The notes under the pieces were generated by a model. It searched no databases and was not told where the DNA came from. It saw only the letters and a list, made by a program, of their open reading frames with translations. This document shows positions 34,611 through 47,769 of a stretch of DNA of 64,000 nt, in pieces; position 1 is the first letter of the stretch; each line of letters opens with the position of its first letter. The DNA is from Gigaspora rosea (Eukaryota > Glomeromycota > Glomeromycetes > Diversisporales > Gigasporaceae): NCBI GenBank assembly GCA_003550325.1, contig QKWP01000063.1:373926-437925 (forward strand), in the 5' to 3' direction. The translations under genes and the position numbers were made by a program.

Positions 34611-34965
34611 TCATTGATATAGTGACCTTGTCAAAATACAATCTAAAAATATGTTGTACGTTATTCCATAAGATCCAATGTGGTTATTATGTGACACTTC
34701 TCCACAAGGTATCTTTCCAGCATCACCATAATACAGACAAAATTCTTTAAATTCATTAATTTTAGGGTTAGAGCCTATGTTAGGTTAAAGTTTAAGAATA
34801 TTAATGGTAAAATCGTTCAAAGAAAACTTATTGTTAGTGCGCAGGAATATGTTTCCTATGCAGATTTTGCATTGTAAGCAATTTTTGTTAAAGCAAACAT
34901 TTGTTTTGGCTCTTTCTGGTTGACATCAAAGTGCGATTCGCTATTGGATAATTTCCACAAAATCA
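34611..34965 (-). pseudogene. Decayed coding stretch, unrecognised
   Basis: Minus-strand frames give two protein-like pieces. Near 34860-34960 the sequence reads SHFDVNQKEPKQMFALTK with AYNAKSA then a stop. Near 34611-34780 it reads NEFKEFCLYYGDAGKIPCG then SHNNHIGSYGITYNI. They may be two exons of one lost gene. No family recognised. Confidence 0.3.
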
Positions 34966-36520
34966 AAAATTTTAGTATGTTTTTTGGTGGCGATCCTAGG
35001 GTAGTTCTTGAGATTTCACACAAAGGTCTATATATTATTTGTTATACGTGTTGTTTTTATTTTTTAGTGAAATTATCTTAGAGAAAATCATATATAATTA
35101 TTAAAGGTTTAACCTTTCGGGTTAAATGTTAACTGGATGTGACCACTAAATAGTAGAGATTGGAACAACCCAATAATAAACAAACGGCTACATATGTACA
35201 TATGTACGTACGTGCATTGTACATAGAAGTGGAAGTTACTACCCCGGCAGTACTGCAGTCCGGCATAGTATGTACAAATTCTGAAAATTCTGAAAATCAT
35301 AAGAATTTACAGAAAATTAGTATTCGAAGAATTGTCGCAATTCTTAAATAGATAATATATATTTATGTTTATCATTGTAATTACTAGTAGTCTTAGAAAA
35401 ATAGCAATAATAGCGATAATTAGTATAGTCATTATTATGTTATGTATGTAAAGAAAGTATATATATTGTGAAACTTTCCTGCAATTACGGATAACTCTTG
35501 GAGTTTTAACTTCGAAAAATATATAGTGGAAGTATTTTTTTTTATTAACCTCCGTAAAGGACGCCATGTAGGCGTACTTTATTAATAATTTACTTACTGA
35601 CAAATTGAAGTATTTATAAGCCCTTTTCGTGATCTTATAACAATGTTTCGGACAAAATACTCATATTGTCTTATTCCATAACTCTTGTTAAACTATTATC
35701 GATATAGTAAGAGAAAAATCTGTATTAGTAATCAAATTCCTTTTATATAAAAAATCCAGTAATCACATTTGTGATCAAATCCATTGTTACAAAATACCTT
35801 CGTAATTTGATTTTAAAAATAAGCAGTATACCTGAAATCAAGAGAAAATACAGTAAAAATATTAGTATTGAATCAGCACAATAAATACAAGACCCTTATT
35901 TAAGGTAATAAGATACTCAGTGAAGTCCCAGTATAAACTTGCAAGACCTAAAGTCTCCAAACTTGGATCAAATCCAACCACGCCTCGATCGAAGCCTACT
36001 CCTACTGATTCAGAATTTTTGGTCTTGTTGATATTATTTTAGTAGAGTTAGCTGCATATTACACTATTCAGTTGTATTAGAGTAAGGTTACACTTCTACA
36101 ATGCACGTAGTCACAGTAAACAAATCCAAATTATAGTTGAGATGGTTCATATCAGTTAATAGTCATCATATCAGGGACCCAAAAAAATTTGTCTAGATTT
36201 CTAAACTCTAAAGTTTTACAGGCCTTTTGGGTCATATATATCCGACAATTTAATAGTAAATTAAAATTCTTGAAAAATAGATTTAAAATATAAAGTCATC
36301 TTGAATAAAAATTATTTATCTGAGTTCCAATCTTCAAAAGCGTTTAGCAGAAGCATTGTACCCTAGGTGGTTCTTCCTTGACTAAAATTTCATTATTTGT
36401 AAACATCATATATTTCTTGACAGATACCATGCCCGTTATTTCGCGACAATACAGTAACTCTTTTTTGATATAGGTGAAAAACCATGGATTAGCATAATAG
36501 TGAAACCTAACTTTTATCGA
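34966..36520. other. No gene seen; GTAC-rich patch
   Basis: 35190-35225 is a patch of overlapping tatgtacatatgtacgtacg palindromes. Opposite-strand short frames at 35109-35351 result from this symmetry. Nothing else stands out. Confidence 0.45.
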
Positions 36521-36526
36521 TTATTA

Positions 36527-36762
36527 ATTATTGTCACGGATGATCATGAAATTAGATGATGGTGAATTTGAATCTATTTTATGTACGATTTTTAAAAATT
36601 TTTAGGACCTTTTTTGCTAAATTTTTTTTTATAGTTTAATTAGGATTTAGGGTTAGGGTTATTAATAAAAGAGTATAGGTGGATTTTGGTAGGGTTTATA
36701 TTTTCAAATTGAGACCCCAAATTTCACCATCATCCGATTTCACGATCATCCGCGACAATTAT
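36527..36762. mobile_element. TA-flanked TIR element, 236 bp
   Basis: The left end, attattgtcacggatgatca, is the inverse of the right end, tgatcatccgc-like sequence ending gacaattat. Inner repeat gatgatggtgaattt / aaatttcaccatcatc. TA on both sides suggests Tc1/mariner type. The internal ttagggttagggtt is not telomeric in context. Confidence 0.65.
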
Positions 36763-37073
36763 TAAATTACCTGTGATCCCGGAACACACATAGCGAAGAA
36801 ATTAGAATAGATAAAGAAAATACAGTAATAAAAACAATTAACTTGAACTATAAAGGTAGAAGTTAAAGTAAAAATTTCTACATAAGTGCAAATCCCGTCA
36901 AGACACAAAGATCTAATACTCAGGCTAAATCATACCAAGATGCTATTCTGACCTATTTCTTCCATATCGAATTCTTTTTTTTCCATTTATTTTCGTTAAA
37001 TATATGTGCCAGTTACAGTAAAACTCAACAAAGGCAGGCGCAGAATAACTTGACACTTTCTTTTTTTAGTTAG

Positions 37074-37334
37074 TATAGAAGGAGGGTTTGTACAAATGTT
37101 ATTTCTTTGTGCCCATTAAGGTATATATCGTATTTGCAATATTTATTAGATAGAAGGAGTATGGGGAATAAGTTAGATAAATACCAAATAGCTGATTTGT
37201 ATTTTAACGAATTTAATGAATTTATTTCAAATATACCTATTAAATGTGTGAAAGGTATACAAGCGATAAAATTTCGCCTCCAAAATAAAGCTAATTCACA
37301 GAAGCTTAAAATTTTCGAAATTAAAGACGAATAG
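37074..37334 (+). pseudogene. Exon-like open frame, unrecognised
   Basis: After a pyrimidine-rich tract ending tttttttagttag, an 80-odd-codon frame runs to a stop at 37334. It contains an internal ATG (MGNKLDKYQIADLYF) and a charged C-terminus (NSQKLKIFEIKDE). The acceptor-like start suggests a terminal exon; no upstream exon was identified. Confidence 0.35.
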
Positions 37335-37779
37335 AAGTGTTCTAATCTATGTCATATTATCCATAGAGTATAAGAAAACCTTGTCCCGTGACTTATCGTA
37401 GAGCCAGAAAAGAGAGTGTAAAAAGTCTGATTTTATCCCTTATATACTGATCATTATGAGATGTAACACGTGATGCAATTCACGGTGGAGTAAGAATATA
37501 ATAATGCGCAACGTAGTTGCACTAAAACCAGGAACGATGGGCAATAAGTCATATTGAAGATTTAATTGATAAATTATACGTACGTACTTACTGAATTGAA
37601 TTTACAAGATGTACACTATTGTCCAATGCATACAGTATCCAAAAAATAGTAAAAAAGTTCATGAATAAAAGCCATGGTACCGATGCTATCAATAATTATA
37701 ATTATTGAATTATGCTTTACATATGTGCTATATTAATTCAATTACGGATAAACTATAATAATTAAATAATTTAAAATTT

Positions 37780-38180
37780 AAAACATATCACCACAAATCA
37801 TGCTATTTCACTGACAAAATTAATTTACCAATGATTTCTGTTCTCATAAATTCTGGGACAAACTCATTTTCCGGAATCCCTTCGGTTTCGTCTTATTAAT
37901 CATCAAGTTCTCAGAAATTATATCAGTATTTTTAGAATGAATTTTTAAAGACAACAAAGTGTTAGGTGGCTTTTAGGATCAAACCGAAAAAACTTCAGGA
38001 AATAGCAAATTTTTAGTTTGTCCCAAAATTTATGCGACAGCTGTAGTTCGCCAACAAGATTTTTTAAAAAATTGCACTAACCTTAACTCTAACTCTAAGC
38101 TCAATCCGAATGACAATGAGCAGAATTTTTTATCTGTGAAATACTATATTTTCGCATAATAACTCACATCTATGCGTTAT
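37780..38180. repeat. Nested inverted repeats
   Basis: An inner pair (37843-37885 and 37990-38037) inverts taaattctgggacaaact / agtttgtcccaaaattta. The outer sequences resemble the cactgacaaaattaatttacc family seen at 3136 and 43168. Confidence 0.5.
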
Positions 38181-39150
38181 TTCGGAATACACCTGTGTGA
38201 TATTTTAGATCAATATTGCCAATATTTAATAGAGATGTATACTATACTTATAATTATTGGGCAAACGTTTGGGTGTGTTATTTCAAGACGCATATGTAAA
38301 TTATTTTGAGTCAAATAAATGCACTTGTGAGAAAAACAGTAAACTTTAAGTGAATTAATCTAATGAAAATGTAACAACTAATCAGACCTATAAAAATGTA
38401 GACAGATGTCAAGCTACTTTCTTCAATCATAGAGCTTTAACATGAATAGACAGAAATTTAAAAGTATAGAAGTTTTATAGATGTTTAATACTTATAATGT
38501 TCTTCTTTAACATTTCATTGTGCTTTCTTAATATATTAGAGACTCCCAAATCTTTAATTATGTTTCATTGCAGTTTTTTAGCAATCTGATATTACACATA
38601 TCAGGATTACGACAAAACTGTAATAACAAATTATAATCTTGCCAATTAATTTATGATCATGTTAATCTTATAAATGAAAAATCTACATTGGCTTTATTTG
38701 TATACAACTATGTAATATACACCTTTAGTACTTCATTATGGAAATAAAACTGTAAAAATGTGCAGGTACAAGGCATTCTAAAAATGCCTGCTAAAACAGA
38801 AAAGGAAAGATTTATAATCATGCTGACCAACCAAATATGAGAGATCATGGATGTACATTATTGAAAATAGCTGTAAACTATGTACTTCTGTGAAACTCTA
38901 TTCCTGGTATAAAACTAGTTAGCAGTTAGTAATAGAAATATGAAAACTATATAAGAAAGACCAAGAATACTTATATTTGTAGCCAAATTGGTAATCTCAT
39001 GATTACTACTACAAAAAGTCATAAATAGAAGTATAGTACATATCAAGGTTGTTTAACTAGTAACAGTTACTCCAGAAATAAAGCTGTACTCTAATAAGAA
39101 AGTTTAGTCATGCTCACTAAGTAAAAAACCAAATATAATTATAATATTTA
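38181..39150. other. No gene seen
   Basis: Unique-looking AT-rich DNA, frames closed on both strands. Confidence 0.5.
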
Positions 39151-39154
39151 TATA

Positions 39155-41055
39155 GGGGACTAGTTTTTATACCCTAAATTTATTATTCATAGCCCCTGTT
39201 TTTTTTAAACTTTGAGCAAAGATATCTTAATAACTACCTGGCCAAATCCAACAAACTTTTTTTTTAAAATTCTATCTCTTAATTTGTAGAGAAATTTGCT
39301 TGCATAATTACTATAAATATATCTCTAATCTATTTTTTTAATCATTTAAAATATTTGAATAAAATTTGGTATAATAAAATTTGAAAACAAGGATTTATTT
39401 TTGAATTACATGTTACTCTAGTTATATTGACACCTCAAAAAAATAAATTGCCCAATATATCCAGATATTGGTTTAACCAGAGATATTTTTATATTAAGTT
39501 TATAGGTTTAAAATTTTAAAAAGTGTCATTATAGCCAGATGTAGTATATCCAGATGTTGATATAACCAGAGTGATGTGTATTTAAATTTATATTATAAGA
39601 CATAAAGTTTATTTGCTTATAGGCTAAAAATATTAAATTTTAAAAAAATTTTTTAACCAAAAAAATAATTTACAATATCTTGGCAAATTCTTTAAATATT
39701 TGTTTTAAAAATATAGTTTCTAATACAATATTGCAGTTTATATAAAGGATAATAATTTTTATTATTGCACTTAAAAGATTTACTTGTAAAAATTAAAACT
39801 TGTATTAGAAGTAAAAATTTTTTTTATAGACAAAAATATATAAAATTTGAGAAAATCTAAAGAAAAAATTCTATAGTAAAAGTTCCAAAACAAAAATTTA
39901 AACTTTTATTACACCAAAGTTTTTTAATATTTTTATAATAAAGTTGATAAAACAGAACTAATATTATATTTTTACTTAAAAAGAATATAGCTAAAATTAA
40001 TATTTAAAGTTTTATTCCAAAAATTTAAAATTTATGCAAGCAAATTTGCCTGTATTACAAATTAGGGATAGATTTGTAGATTAAATAAAAAAAAAGTTCA
40101 TCAAATTCAGCCCAATAGTTGCAAAGATTTCTTTGTTCAAAGTTTAAAAAATTAAGATATTTATTAAAACAAACTATACAAGATTTTTTTTAAATTTTAA
40201 AAAAATATATTTTAGTAACTACTGGGCCAAATTTAATAAACTTTTTTTGTTTAAATTGTATGAATCTATAGAATTCAAATAAAAAAAATTATTAAATTTG
40301 ACTAATAGTTAACAAAATTTTTTCTAAAATTTGAGTAAAAATAGCTATAAAAATATCTTAGCAACTATCAAACTAAATTCAAAAAACTTTTTTATTTGAA
40401 TTCTATGAATTTATAGAATTCAAATAAAAAAAAAGTTTATTGAATTTGGTTTGTTAGTTGCTAAGATATTTTTCCTCAAAGTTTCAAAAAAATTTTGGTA
40501 CAGTTTTTGTTTTAATATACATTTTGAATTTTTTAAAAAAATTTGAGCAAAGATAACCCAGTAAATATTAAGTCAAATTTAATAAATATTTTTTATTTAA
40601 ATTCTATAGTTTTATACAATTCAAACAAAAAAAAAGTTCATTAAATTTGGCCCAGTAGTTAGGGAAGTGACAAAAATCAGGTGATTTTTTAGGGAGAGAG
40701 GGTAAAAAAAAGTTAAAATTATATATAAGAACCTGACTATATATATATTAAGAATAAGGGAGGGGGTAGGCCTCTAATAAAAAATAATCAGGTGATTAAT
40801 GACACAGCCCTTACTGCTCGAAGTTTAAAAAAATCATGTAAATCTTGTATAGTTTGTTTTGATAGATATTTTGATTTTTTTCAACCTTTAAGCAAAGAAA
40901 TCTCTGAAACTACTAGGCAAAATTTGATAAACTTTTTTGTTTGAAATCTACAAACCTATAGAATTTAAAAGAAAAAAGTTTGTTGGATTTGGCTTGATAG
41001 ATATTAAAAAAACAGATAGTATAAATAATAATTTAGAGGCATAAAAACTAGTTCC
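39155..41055. mobile_element. Large element with inverted ends and internal degenerate repeats
   Basis: Ends ggggactagtttttatacc and ggcataaaaactagttcc are inverted. The interior contains about eight degenerate direct and inverted copies of a unit with aactactgggccaaatt, aaactttttttg and tctatagaattcaaa. A stretch with tagggagagagggtaaaa near 40700 differs. Non-coding; TSD not fixed. Confidence 0.55.
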
Positions 41056-41349
41056 TTTTATACAATACTAGTCTTTAGGGGCATGCCATTTATTACATAA
41101 TATTTTTTACTTAGTAACCTCCTCTACCCATGTATGGTGTAATCATTTTAACTAATACTAATTGATTAATATAATATATAGATATGATTACTACCTCTGA
41201 CCATGTATCTATGTTAAAAATTATAATAAATGGTATGCCCCTTAAGTTATTGTTTGAGAATATTTTTAACAAGATAATTAATTAGATATAATGTATTTTC
41301 AAAGGTGTCATTTTATGGAGACATGTCACCATGGCAACACATGATTGAC

Positions 41350-41432
41350 CAATCAAAATCGATCACATGACCACATGCTCGATTGATCAAAATCAATTGA
41401 GCATGTGATCATGTGATCGATTTTTATTGGTT
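41350..41432. repeat. Long hairpin
   Basis: Arms ccaatcaaaatcgatcacatg and its complement catgtgatcgatttttattgg, then acatgctc / gagcatgt, surround a 17-nt loop; total stem about 30 bp. Confidence 0.75.
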
Positions 41433-41744
41433 TATATATATTAAAATTTATTAATTTAATTTATTAAAAAAAATAATCGTATAATTTAATTTATTATTAA
41501 AAAAATTTAATTTATTACTTAAAAAAAATTTAGTTTATTATTAAAAAAAATAATCGTATAATTTAATTTATTAAAAAAAATAATCGTAATACTGAAATAG
41601 AATCTAAAAAACTACACTAAACTAAAACAAACAAAAACTCCCATAGTGCCATTCTGTCAATTTCTTTAAGCCTTGTAGCCATGCTCTCCAAACCTAACCA
41701 AGAAAAATCAGTATCAACTTCAACAACTTTGCGACTAACAACTT

Positions 41745-41850
41745 CAACTATAACAGCTCCAATTATGACGGCTCCAATTATGATAGCTCCAATTATGACA
41801 GCTCCAATTGTGATAGCTTCAATTATGATAACTTCAACGATGATACTAAT
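41745..41850. repeat. 15-bp minisatellite, about seven units
   Basis: Unit gctccaattatgaca repeated with few changes. Because 15 is a multiple of 3, it keeps frames open on both strands, which explains the overlapping long frames at 41617-41962. I do not call a protein. Confidence 0.8.
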
Positions 41851-41869
41851 CATTAACAATAAAAAAACA

Positions 41870-42470
41870 TTAGCAACAAAAAAAAAAAGAAATAAAAAAA
41901 GAAAGAAAAAAATCTTATCTATTTGCATTCCCATCTGGCTCCATATTCGTCAAATTGATTAAATAAAAAAAAAAGTTAGAAAAACAAAACAAAAAAGAAA
42001 AAAAAAAAAAAAAAAAAACAAAAAAAAAAAAAAAAGAAAAAAAAATAAAAAAAACAAAAAAAAATAACAAAAAAAACATTAATAAAAAAGAAAAAAAAAA
42101 CATTAATAAAAAAAATGACAAAAAATAAATGAAAAAACAAAGACAATATTTAATATATAGATATATAAAAAAAGATGAAAAAAACATAAAAATATAAAAA
42201 AAAACCAGCTGAAAAGAAAAATCTAGCTAGAAAAAAAGAAAAAAGGTGGTAAGAGAAAATATTAAAAAAAAACCAGCTAGAAAGAAAATGAAAAAAACAT
42301 AAGTTAAATATTAAAGAAAATGAAAAAAACATAAGTTAAATATTAAAAAAAAAAGAAAAAAAAAATCTATGCCCACCCGCTATAAGTATGCTGCTAATTG
42401 CAAATAATAAAAAAAAATTAATAAAAAAAATAAAATTCATAAAAAAAAAATTTAATAAAAAAAAACTCCT
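41870..42470. repeat. A-rich low-complexity tract
   Basis: Long A runs broken by G, C or cattaat words, with local duplications (aaccagctag, gaaaaaaacataagttaaat). Confidence 0.85.
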
Positions 42471-42894
42471 TCCTGGTCTTCTATCCTGATTGCTGTACTC
42501 TGATTGCTGTTATAGAAATAGCAAAATAGTGAAATGGCAAAATGGCAAAATAGTGAAATGGCAAAATGCCAAAACTGCAAAATGAAAGACAAATCTCTAG
42601 GATAACTTCAAAACAAAAGTACTACTATTTGAAGACAAAAACTTACAAACGAGGCATGACTCCAAAACAACTCTGGCCTAAAAGAAAAAAAACCAATAAT
42701 TATCAAAGGATGTTTATTGTTTAATATAATCACCAATCTCAAAAATGATTGGTTGATCATATAAGGGTCGCTATGGCAACATGTCGCTATTGACATTTTG
42801 CCTAATTTCAATAGTATTTATAGTTTAGTAAAATGTATTATAATTCAAATTTCAGAATAGTTTTTAAAAGAATAAAGCTCTTTTAAAGTTAGTA

Positions 42895-43074
42895 TTAACT
42901 TTAATAATTAAAACCATAATCACCAACTTAGAAAACAAGAATTTAGTAATTATAAAAAGTTGTGACTATATAAAGATCAAATTTTATATAGTTCATAATA
43001 GTTAGAGCTTAAAAATAGTGTAATTATATTAAGGTTGTAACTATATTAAGAGTGACTATAATGAGATTTGACTG
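42895..43074. mobile_element. TA-flanked element, relative of 44812-44984
   Basis: Shares aaaaagttgtgactatataaa, gttcataatagttagagc and the end gagtgactataatgag..tttgactg with 44812-44984. The right flank is TA. The left end is diverged or truncated. Confidence 0.6.
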
Positions 43075-43167
43075 TACTTCTATATAAATACATCATAATA
43101 AAATTTTTATAATACATTTTTTGTATAAATTAAACTGCAATTATAAAGGATTATAACTAGGATAGCA

Positions 43168-43428
43168 ATTATTTTATTGACAATCACTTTATAGACACCT
43201 TATTTTACTAACAATTATTTACTAGCAAGTTCATTTTATTGACAGTTTATTTTACTGAAGTTCATTTAACTAATGAAGTAATTCTTGTTATTGTTGTTAG
43301 AATCAAGATAGAATTAAAGTTAAAGTTAGCGTGTTTACAAAAAATCTTGTCAGTAAAATGAGTTTTAGTAAAATAAACTTGTTGGTAAATAATTTGTTAT
43401 GAAGTAATTGTTAGTGAATAATATGGAC
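43168..43428. repeat. Fold-back repeat of the cagtaaaatga family, copy 2
   Basis: Arms like aagttcattttattgacag and cagtaaaatgagttttag are inverted. Same family as 3136-3412. Confidence 0.6.
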
Positions 43429-43533
43429 CAATTTAAGTTTATAGAATTCAATAACATCTATTATTATGATCCTATATTAAAATTAGAAATTATTAAATAT
43501 TAATACTGGATATGTATTAAAATTTTGTTAATA

Positions 43534-44600
43534 CAGTTATCCCTCTATATAATTACCTCTATATAGTCACTAACTCTATATAATTATACCAAAATATTAT
43601 ACCATTTTTTAATATTAAAAACACTTCTATATAGTTACTGTCACATTTTTTTAGAATTTGTTGAATAATTTTAATAATAAAATTACCTTTTAACATTCAT
43701 ATTTATATATGATCATAGATAGTTGCTATATAGTAAAGTTACAAAATTACTAATTAATTAACTTTATGCAATAATTAAAGTTGTTTAGAAGAATAAAATA
43801 CATCTACTCTAAAATTTTCATACAAATTGGATAATATTTTACTAGTACAAATTTTTATTTTATTTATTTATAAATATAGCTAAAAAATTTGTAATTTTTT
43901 TTATATAACTTATACTATATAATTGTAAAATAAGCAACTTATCAATAAAATGTTAACTAATTTATATAAAAATTTTAGAGCAAATGCATTTTGTTCTTCT
44001 GAATAATGTTTATTATTATAATAATAGATTTGCTTAGTATTATTTGTCTTTTATATATAGCAATGATTAATGATCATATATAAAATTTTTTAAAATTTAT
44101 TTTAAAAAATTTTAAGTCAAAATAATACTAAGCAAATTAATTATTATATAAATAAATATTATTCAGAAGAACAAAATGATATGCTCTAAATTTTTATGTA
44201 AATCAGTTGATATTTTATTAATAATTGTTATTTTACATTTATACAGTTTATACAAAAAAAATTACAAATTTTTTAGCTATATTCATAGATATGTAAAATA
44301 AAAATTTGTACTAATAAAGTGTTATTTAATTTGTATAAAAATTTTAGAGTATGCATATTTTATTCTTCTGAACAACTTTAATTATTGTATAAAAGTTGAT
44401 TTAATTAGTAATTTTGTAACTTCACTATATAGAAACTATCTATGATTATGTATGAAAATTTTAAAATATCTCTATCAAATCACTTTTTTTATATCAATTA
44501 TAATTTGTACTTATATAGAGACACCTTTATAAAGTTATATCTCTTTATAATTACTATATTAGAATATGCCCAACTGCATGATTATATAGAGAGATAACTG
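43534..44600. mobile_element. 1.07-kb fold-back element, TA-flanked, pogo-like ends
   Basis: The ends cagttatccctctatataat and attatatagagagataactg are inverted, and the palindrome continues through most of the element to a centre near 44075. Repeated words appear in both arms in inverse order (gttcttctgaataatgt / attattcagaagaac). TA lies at both flanks. Arms of several hundred bases make it an extreme fold-back. No transposase. Confidence 0.7.
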
Positions 44601-44811
44601 TACTCATAACTTAAAATTTTTGTATTTTAATCTTCTAAAAAGATCTTTTGTTTTTAAAGTTTATCAGATTGATATAATTTAATTTAGCATAGTAAGAACT
44701 TTACAAAAACTTGAAATTTCTTAATACACAGTTACTGCATAGTAACTATATAGTTACTATTAAATTTAATATCAACTATAGTTATACCTCTATACAATCA
44801 CTTTCTATATA

Positions 44812-44984
44812 CAGTCATATCTTGATATAATTAGCAACTTATAAACAAGAGTTCAGTGCTTATAAAAAGTTGTGACTATATAAAGGTCAAATTTTATATA
44901 GTTCATAATAGTTAGAGCTTAAAAATAGCATAATTATATCAAGGTTGTAACTATATCAAGAGTGACTATAATGAGGTTTGACTG
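44812..44984. mobile_element. 173-bp TA-flanked MITE (Tc1/mariner or pogo-like)
   Basis: Ends cagtcatatcttgatataat and tcactataatgaggtttgactg-like inverse, TA at 44810-44811 and 44985-44986. Close copy of 42895-43074. Confidence 0.7.
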
Positions 44985-44989
44985 TAATT

Positions 44990-46255
44990 TCAATAATAGT
45001 ATAATCACTATTACATTTTTTAAAGATTTTTTAAATTGATTTATTAAAAAAATACCTCTTCATAATCACAATTTTTTTATTGGTTATAAATACATAATTG
45101 TGATTAGCTAATTAAAAAATGCATACCATATATGCCTGGCTCTAGGATAAATAAAAAAGCTGACAACACTATTTATATGAAATTTTATTAAGACAATCAA
45201 CTGTTGTTATAACAAAAGTTGTATAATGAGTCAAAAAAATAGTTTTATAAAACTTTTAATATTTGGAGGACATTAATAAAAAAGAAACAAATCTTTTCTA
45301 AGTAAAAGTTTTTTTTAACTTTAAGTTAAAATAGCATAACAACTACTTAACCAAATTTAATTAATTTTTTTATTTTAATTTTTATAGTTATAGAATTAAA
45401 GCAAAAAAAAATTTATTAATTTGATTTGGTAGTTGCCAAGATATTTTAATTTAAATTTTTAAAAAAAAGCTACTAAAAAATGATTGTTCTTTTTCTATTG
45501 ATGTTCTCCCATTTTATTATTAAAATTTCTTCTACAATTAAAATACATTTCAAAATGTATATAAAAAAGTAATCTACAAAGAAATATTAACGTTTATGAA
45601 TAAAAAACTTTTTTGAAATAAAAATTATACAAATAACTTAAAATTTCAGTTATCAATTATTTTTAATTGTATGCAGTAACTTGATTTATTTAATGCATAA
45701 AAATCAGAGTGGGTACCATGATCTTCTATTTTTATCAAAATTAAAATTTTAGAAAATCCCAAATTTAGGAATAAAATTAAAATCTAAATATCTTTGTCAA
45801 TATTAATCTATTTTTGATAAATTTTAACTGAAAATAGCTTAATTACTATAATTTTCAATTATTTAGTAGCTTTTTGAAGGTTTCATTTTGAGAAAGTTCT
45901 TTTGGAAGCATTTGAAGTTTAGAAAAAATATTTTTTTATAAAATTTAAGATTTTACAAGTTAAAGATATGCACTTCAAGTTTAATCAGTAAAAGTTTTTA
46001 AGTTAATATAGTAAAATTTTTAAGTATTCATAAAATAAAGTTATGTGCCTCACATAGTAGCGCTTGACCTCCCCTAACTATATAAAAAAATTTTCAAGCT
46101 ATATTTAACACCTTTAAATGATTTGTTGTCAATAGATTTATATATTTGGAAATGATTATCAAAAGCGGGATTTTTTTCTTGCATATTTTAGCCCGTTTGG
46201 GAAGGTGTACTAACTATTTATGTATATTCGAGTAAGATTTTTGTCAAACAAATTT
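44990..46255. other. No gene seen; repeat fragments
   Basis: 45300-45480 carries a diverged copy of the aactactnngccaaattt unit of 39155-41055. 46040-46100 matches the tagtagtgcttgacc part of the gggcatcc family. No coding signal. Confidence 0.5.
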
Positions 46256-46261
46256 TATAGT

Positions 46262-46375
46262 ATGTACATTGTACAGTACATATGTACATATGTATGGACA
46301 GTAAGTATGTACATATGTATGTACTGTGCAAACGAACAAGCGAACAGTACAAAGTACATACGTACGTTGTACTGT
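46262..46375. repeat. GTAC-rich palindrome cluster
   Basis: Dense overlapping tgtacatatgtac / gtacatacgtac words, including an inverted pair cagtacatatgtacat and atgtatgtactg. Similar to 35190-35225. Confidence 0.7.
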
Positions 46376-47044
46376 TTAATTTTTACTTCATGAATTTTAA
46401 AAAAAGTATAATACTTTATATTTTTATTACTATTATACTTGATTCAATCTAGATTAATGTATTTTTTTGTGTGTATTTTATAAATTTGATTTTTTTTAAT
46501 TTGAATTTTTTGCCGAACTGATAAATTGATAATCAGTGATTGTCAAAGACCATGTTGAAAGCTCTTAGCAAAAAAACTTATTTTCATTTTTAAAACAAAT
46601 AAATAATATACAAATATATGTTTGTTCATGTGATGCATACAAAGAAATATACAAAACAATTGCATCATTTAAAAATAAATTTGAATTAAACAAATGCTAT
46701 CATACTTGCAAAAATAAACCAGTTTTAGAACTTATTAAAAATTATATATATTTATTTATATAATGCAGAGTATATAATTAACTACCATTTAAAACTGTGT
46801 CAGCAAAACCTTGCATTTGATTTAGGCATATTTTAATGAGCTGTACTAATGAAACATACTATTATTGTACTTATATGGGCATACCGGATTTGATATTTAT
46901 GTTACGAGATAGCCGTAATATCATATGATGAAACAAAATTAGATGAGTTTATATCGATTTTAAGTTGTTTTTTGATTTCACCGATCGTGAAATAACTCAG
47001 ATAAATTCATAATGCAGACATGTAATAATGAGGTGTGCGATAAA

Positions 47045-47266
47045 TATAAAACCTTTTTTTTACTATATAAACTTCAAAAGGCTGATTAAGTAAAGTTGTT
47101 CAGCATAACGAAACACACCTATAGTAAAATTCATGGCATTTGGACAACTTTTTATTAGTACATTTTTCAATTTTTCGAAAAATTTAACAATTCGAAAATA
47201 AGCTACCCATGATTTTTTGTGTAACTTTTTGGCCAAAAAGGGTAGCTTATTTTCGGATAAATATAG
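47045..47266. mobile_element. Fragment of the aaaataagctacc Tc1/mariner-like family
   Basis: Matches 15815-16028 over nearly its whole length and ends ttttcggataaatatag followed by TA. The left end lacks the TIR. Confidence 0.6.
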
Positions 47267-47769
47267 TATATGGACATACCAGATTTGATATTCGTTTTAC
47301 TTTGTAATTTATGTAATAAAACAAGGTATTTTTGAGTGGGTTTTTTTGTGATATTATAGAGTTTATTTATAACAAGAAATGGAGTGATATATATTATGAA
47401 GTGTCTGGTCTATAGGCATTTTTAGTGATGCATACATACGTTTGCTAAATCTCATAATTGATTAAATAAGGTTTTTCCAAGGTCAAGTTGATAGTTAGTT
47501 CTATCGTGAACAATGCATTAAACGTAATAAAAATGTGAAATTCTGTACTTAAACAACTAGATTTATCTTGTATGAGAATAGTTTAACCAAACATTGCTTT
47601 AACAGGTTTTTCTCTTGAATAAAATCACTAAAAAAAGTCTTTTTATTATTTTTTATTTTTTTTTACTTAGGCAGTCTCGTAGACGATCTTTATTAAAATA
47701 ATTGTAAATTTTAGGAATTACAATGTTGGTTTAACTTTGTGAACCCTACATCACACTGATTCTTTGGTT

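Noticed and set aside
35109-35603. Opposite-strand short frames
   Set aside because: Explained by GTAC-rich symmetric sequence and AT-rich DNA.
41617-42332. Long frames on both strands
   Set aside because: Caused by the 15-bp minisatellite and the A-rich tract.
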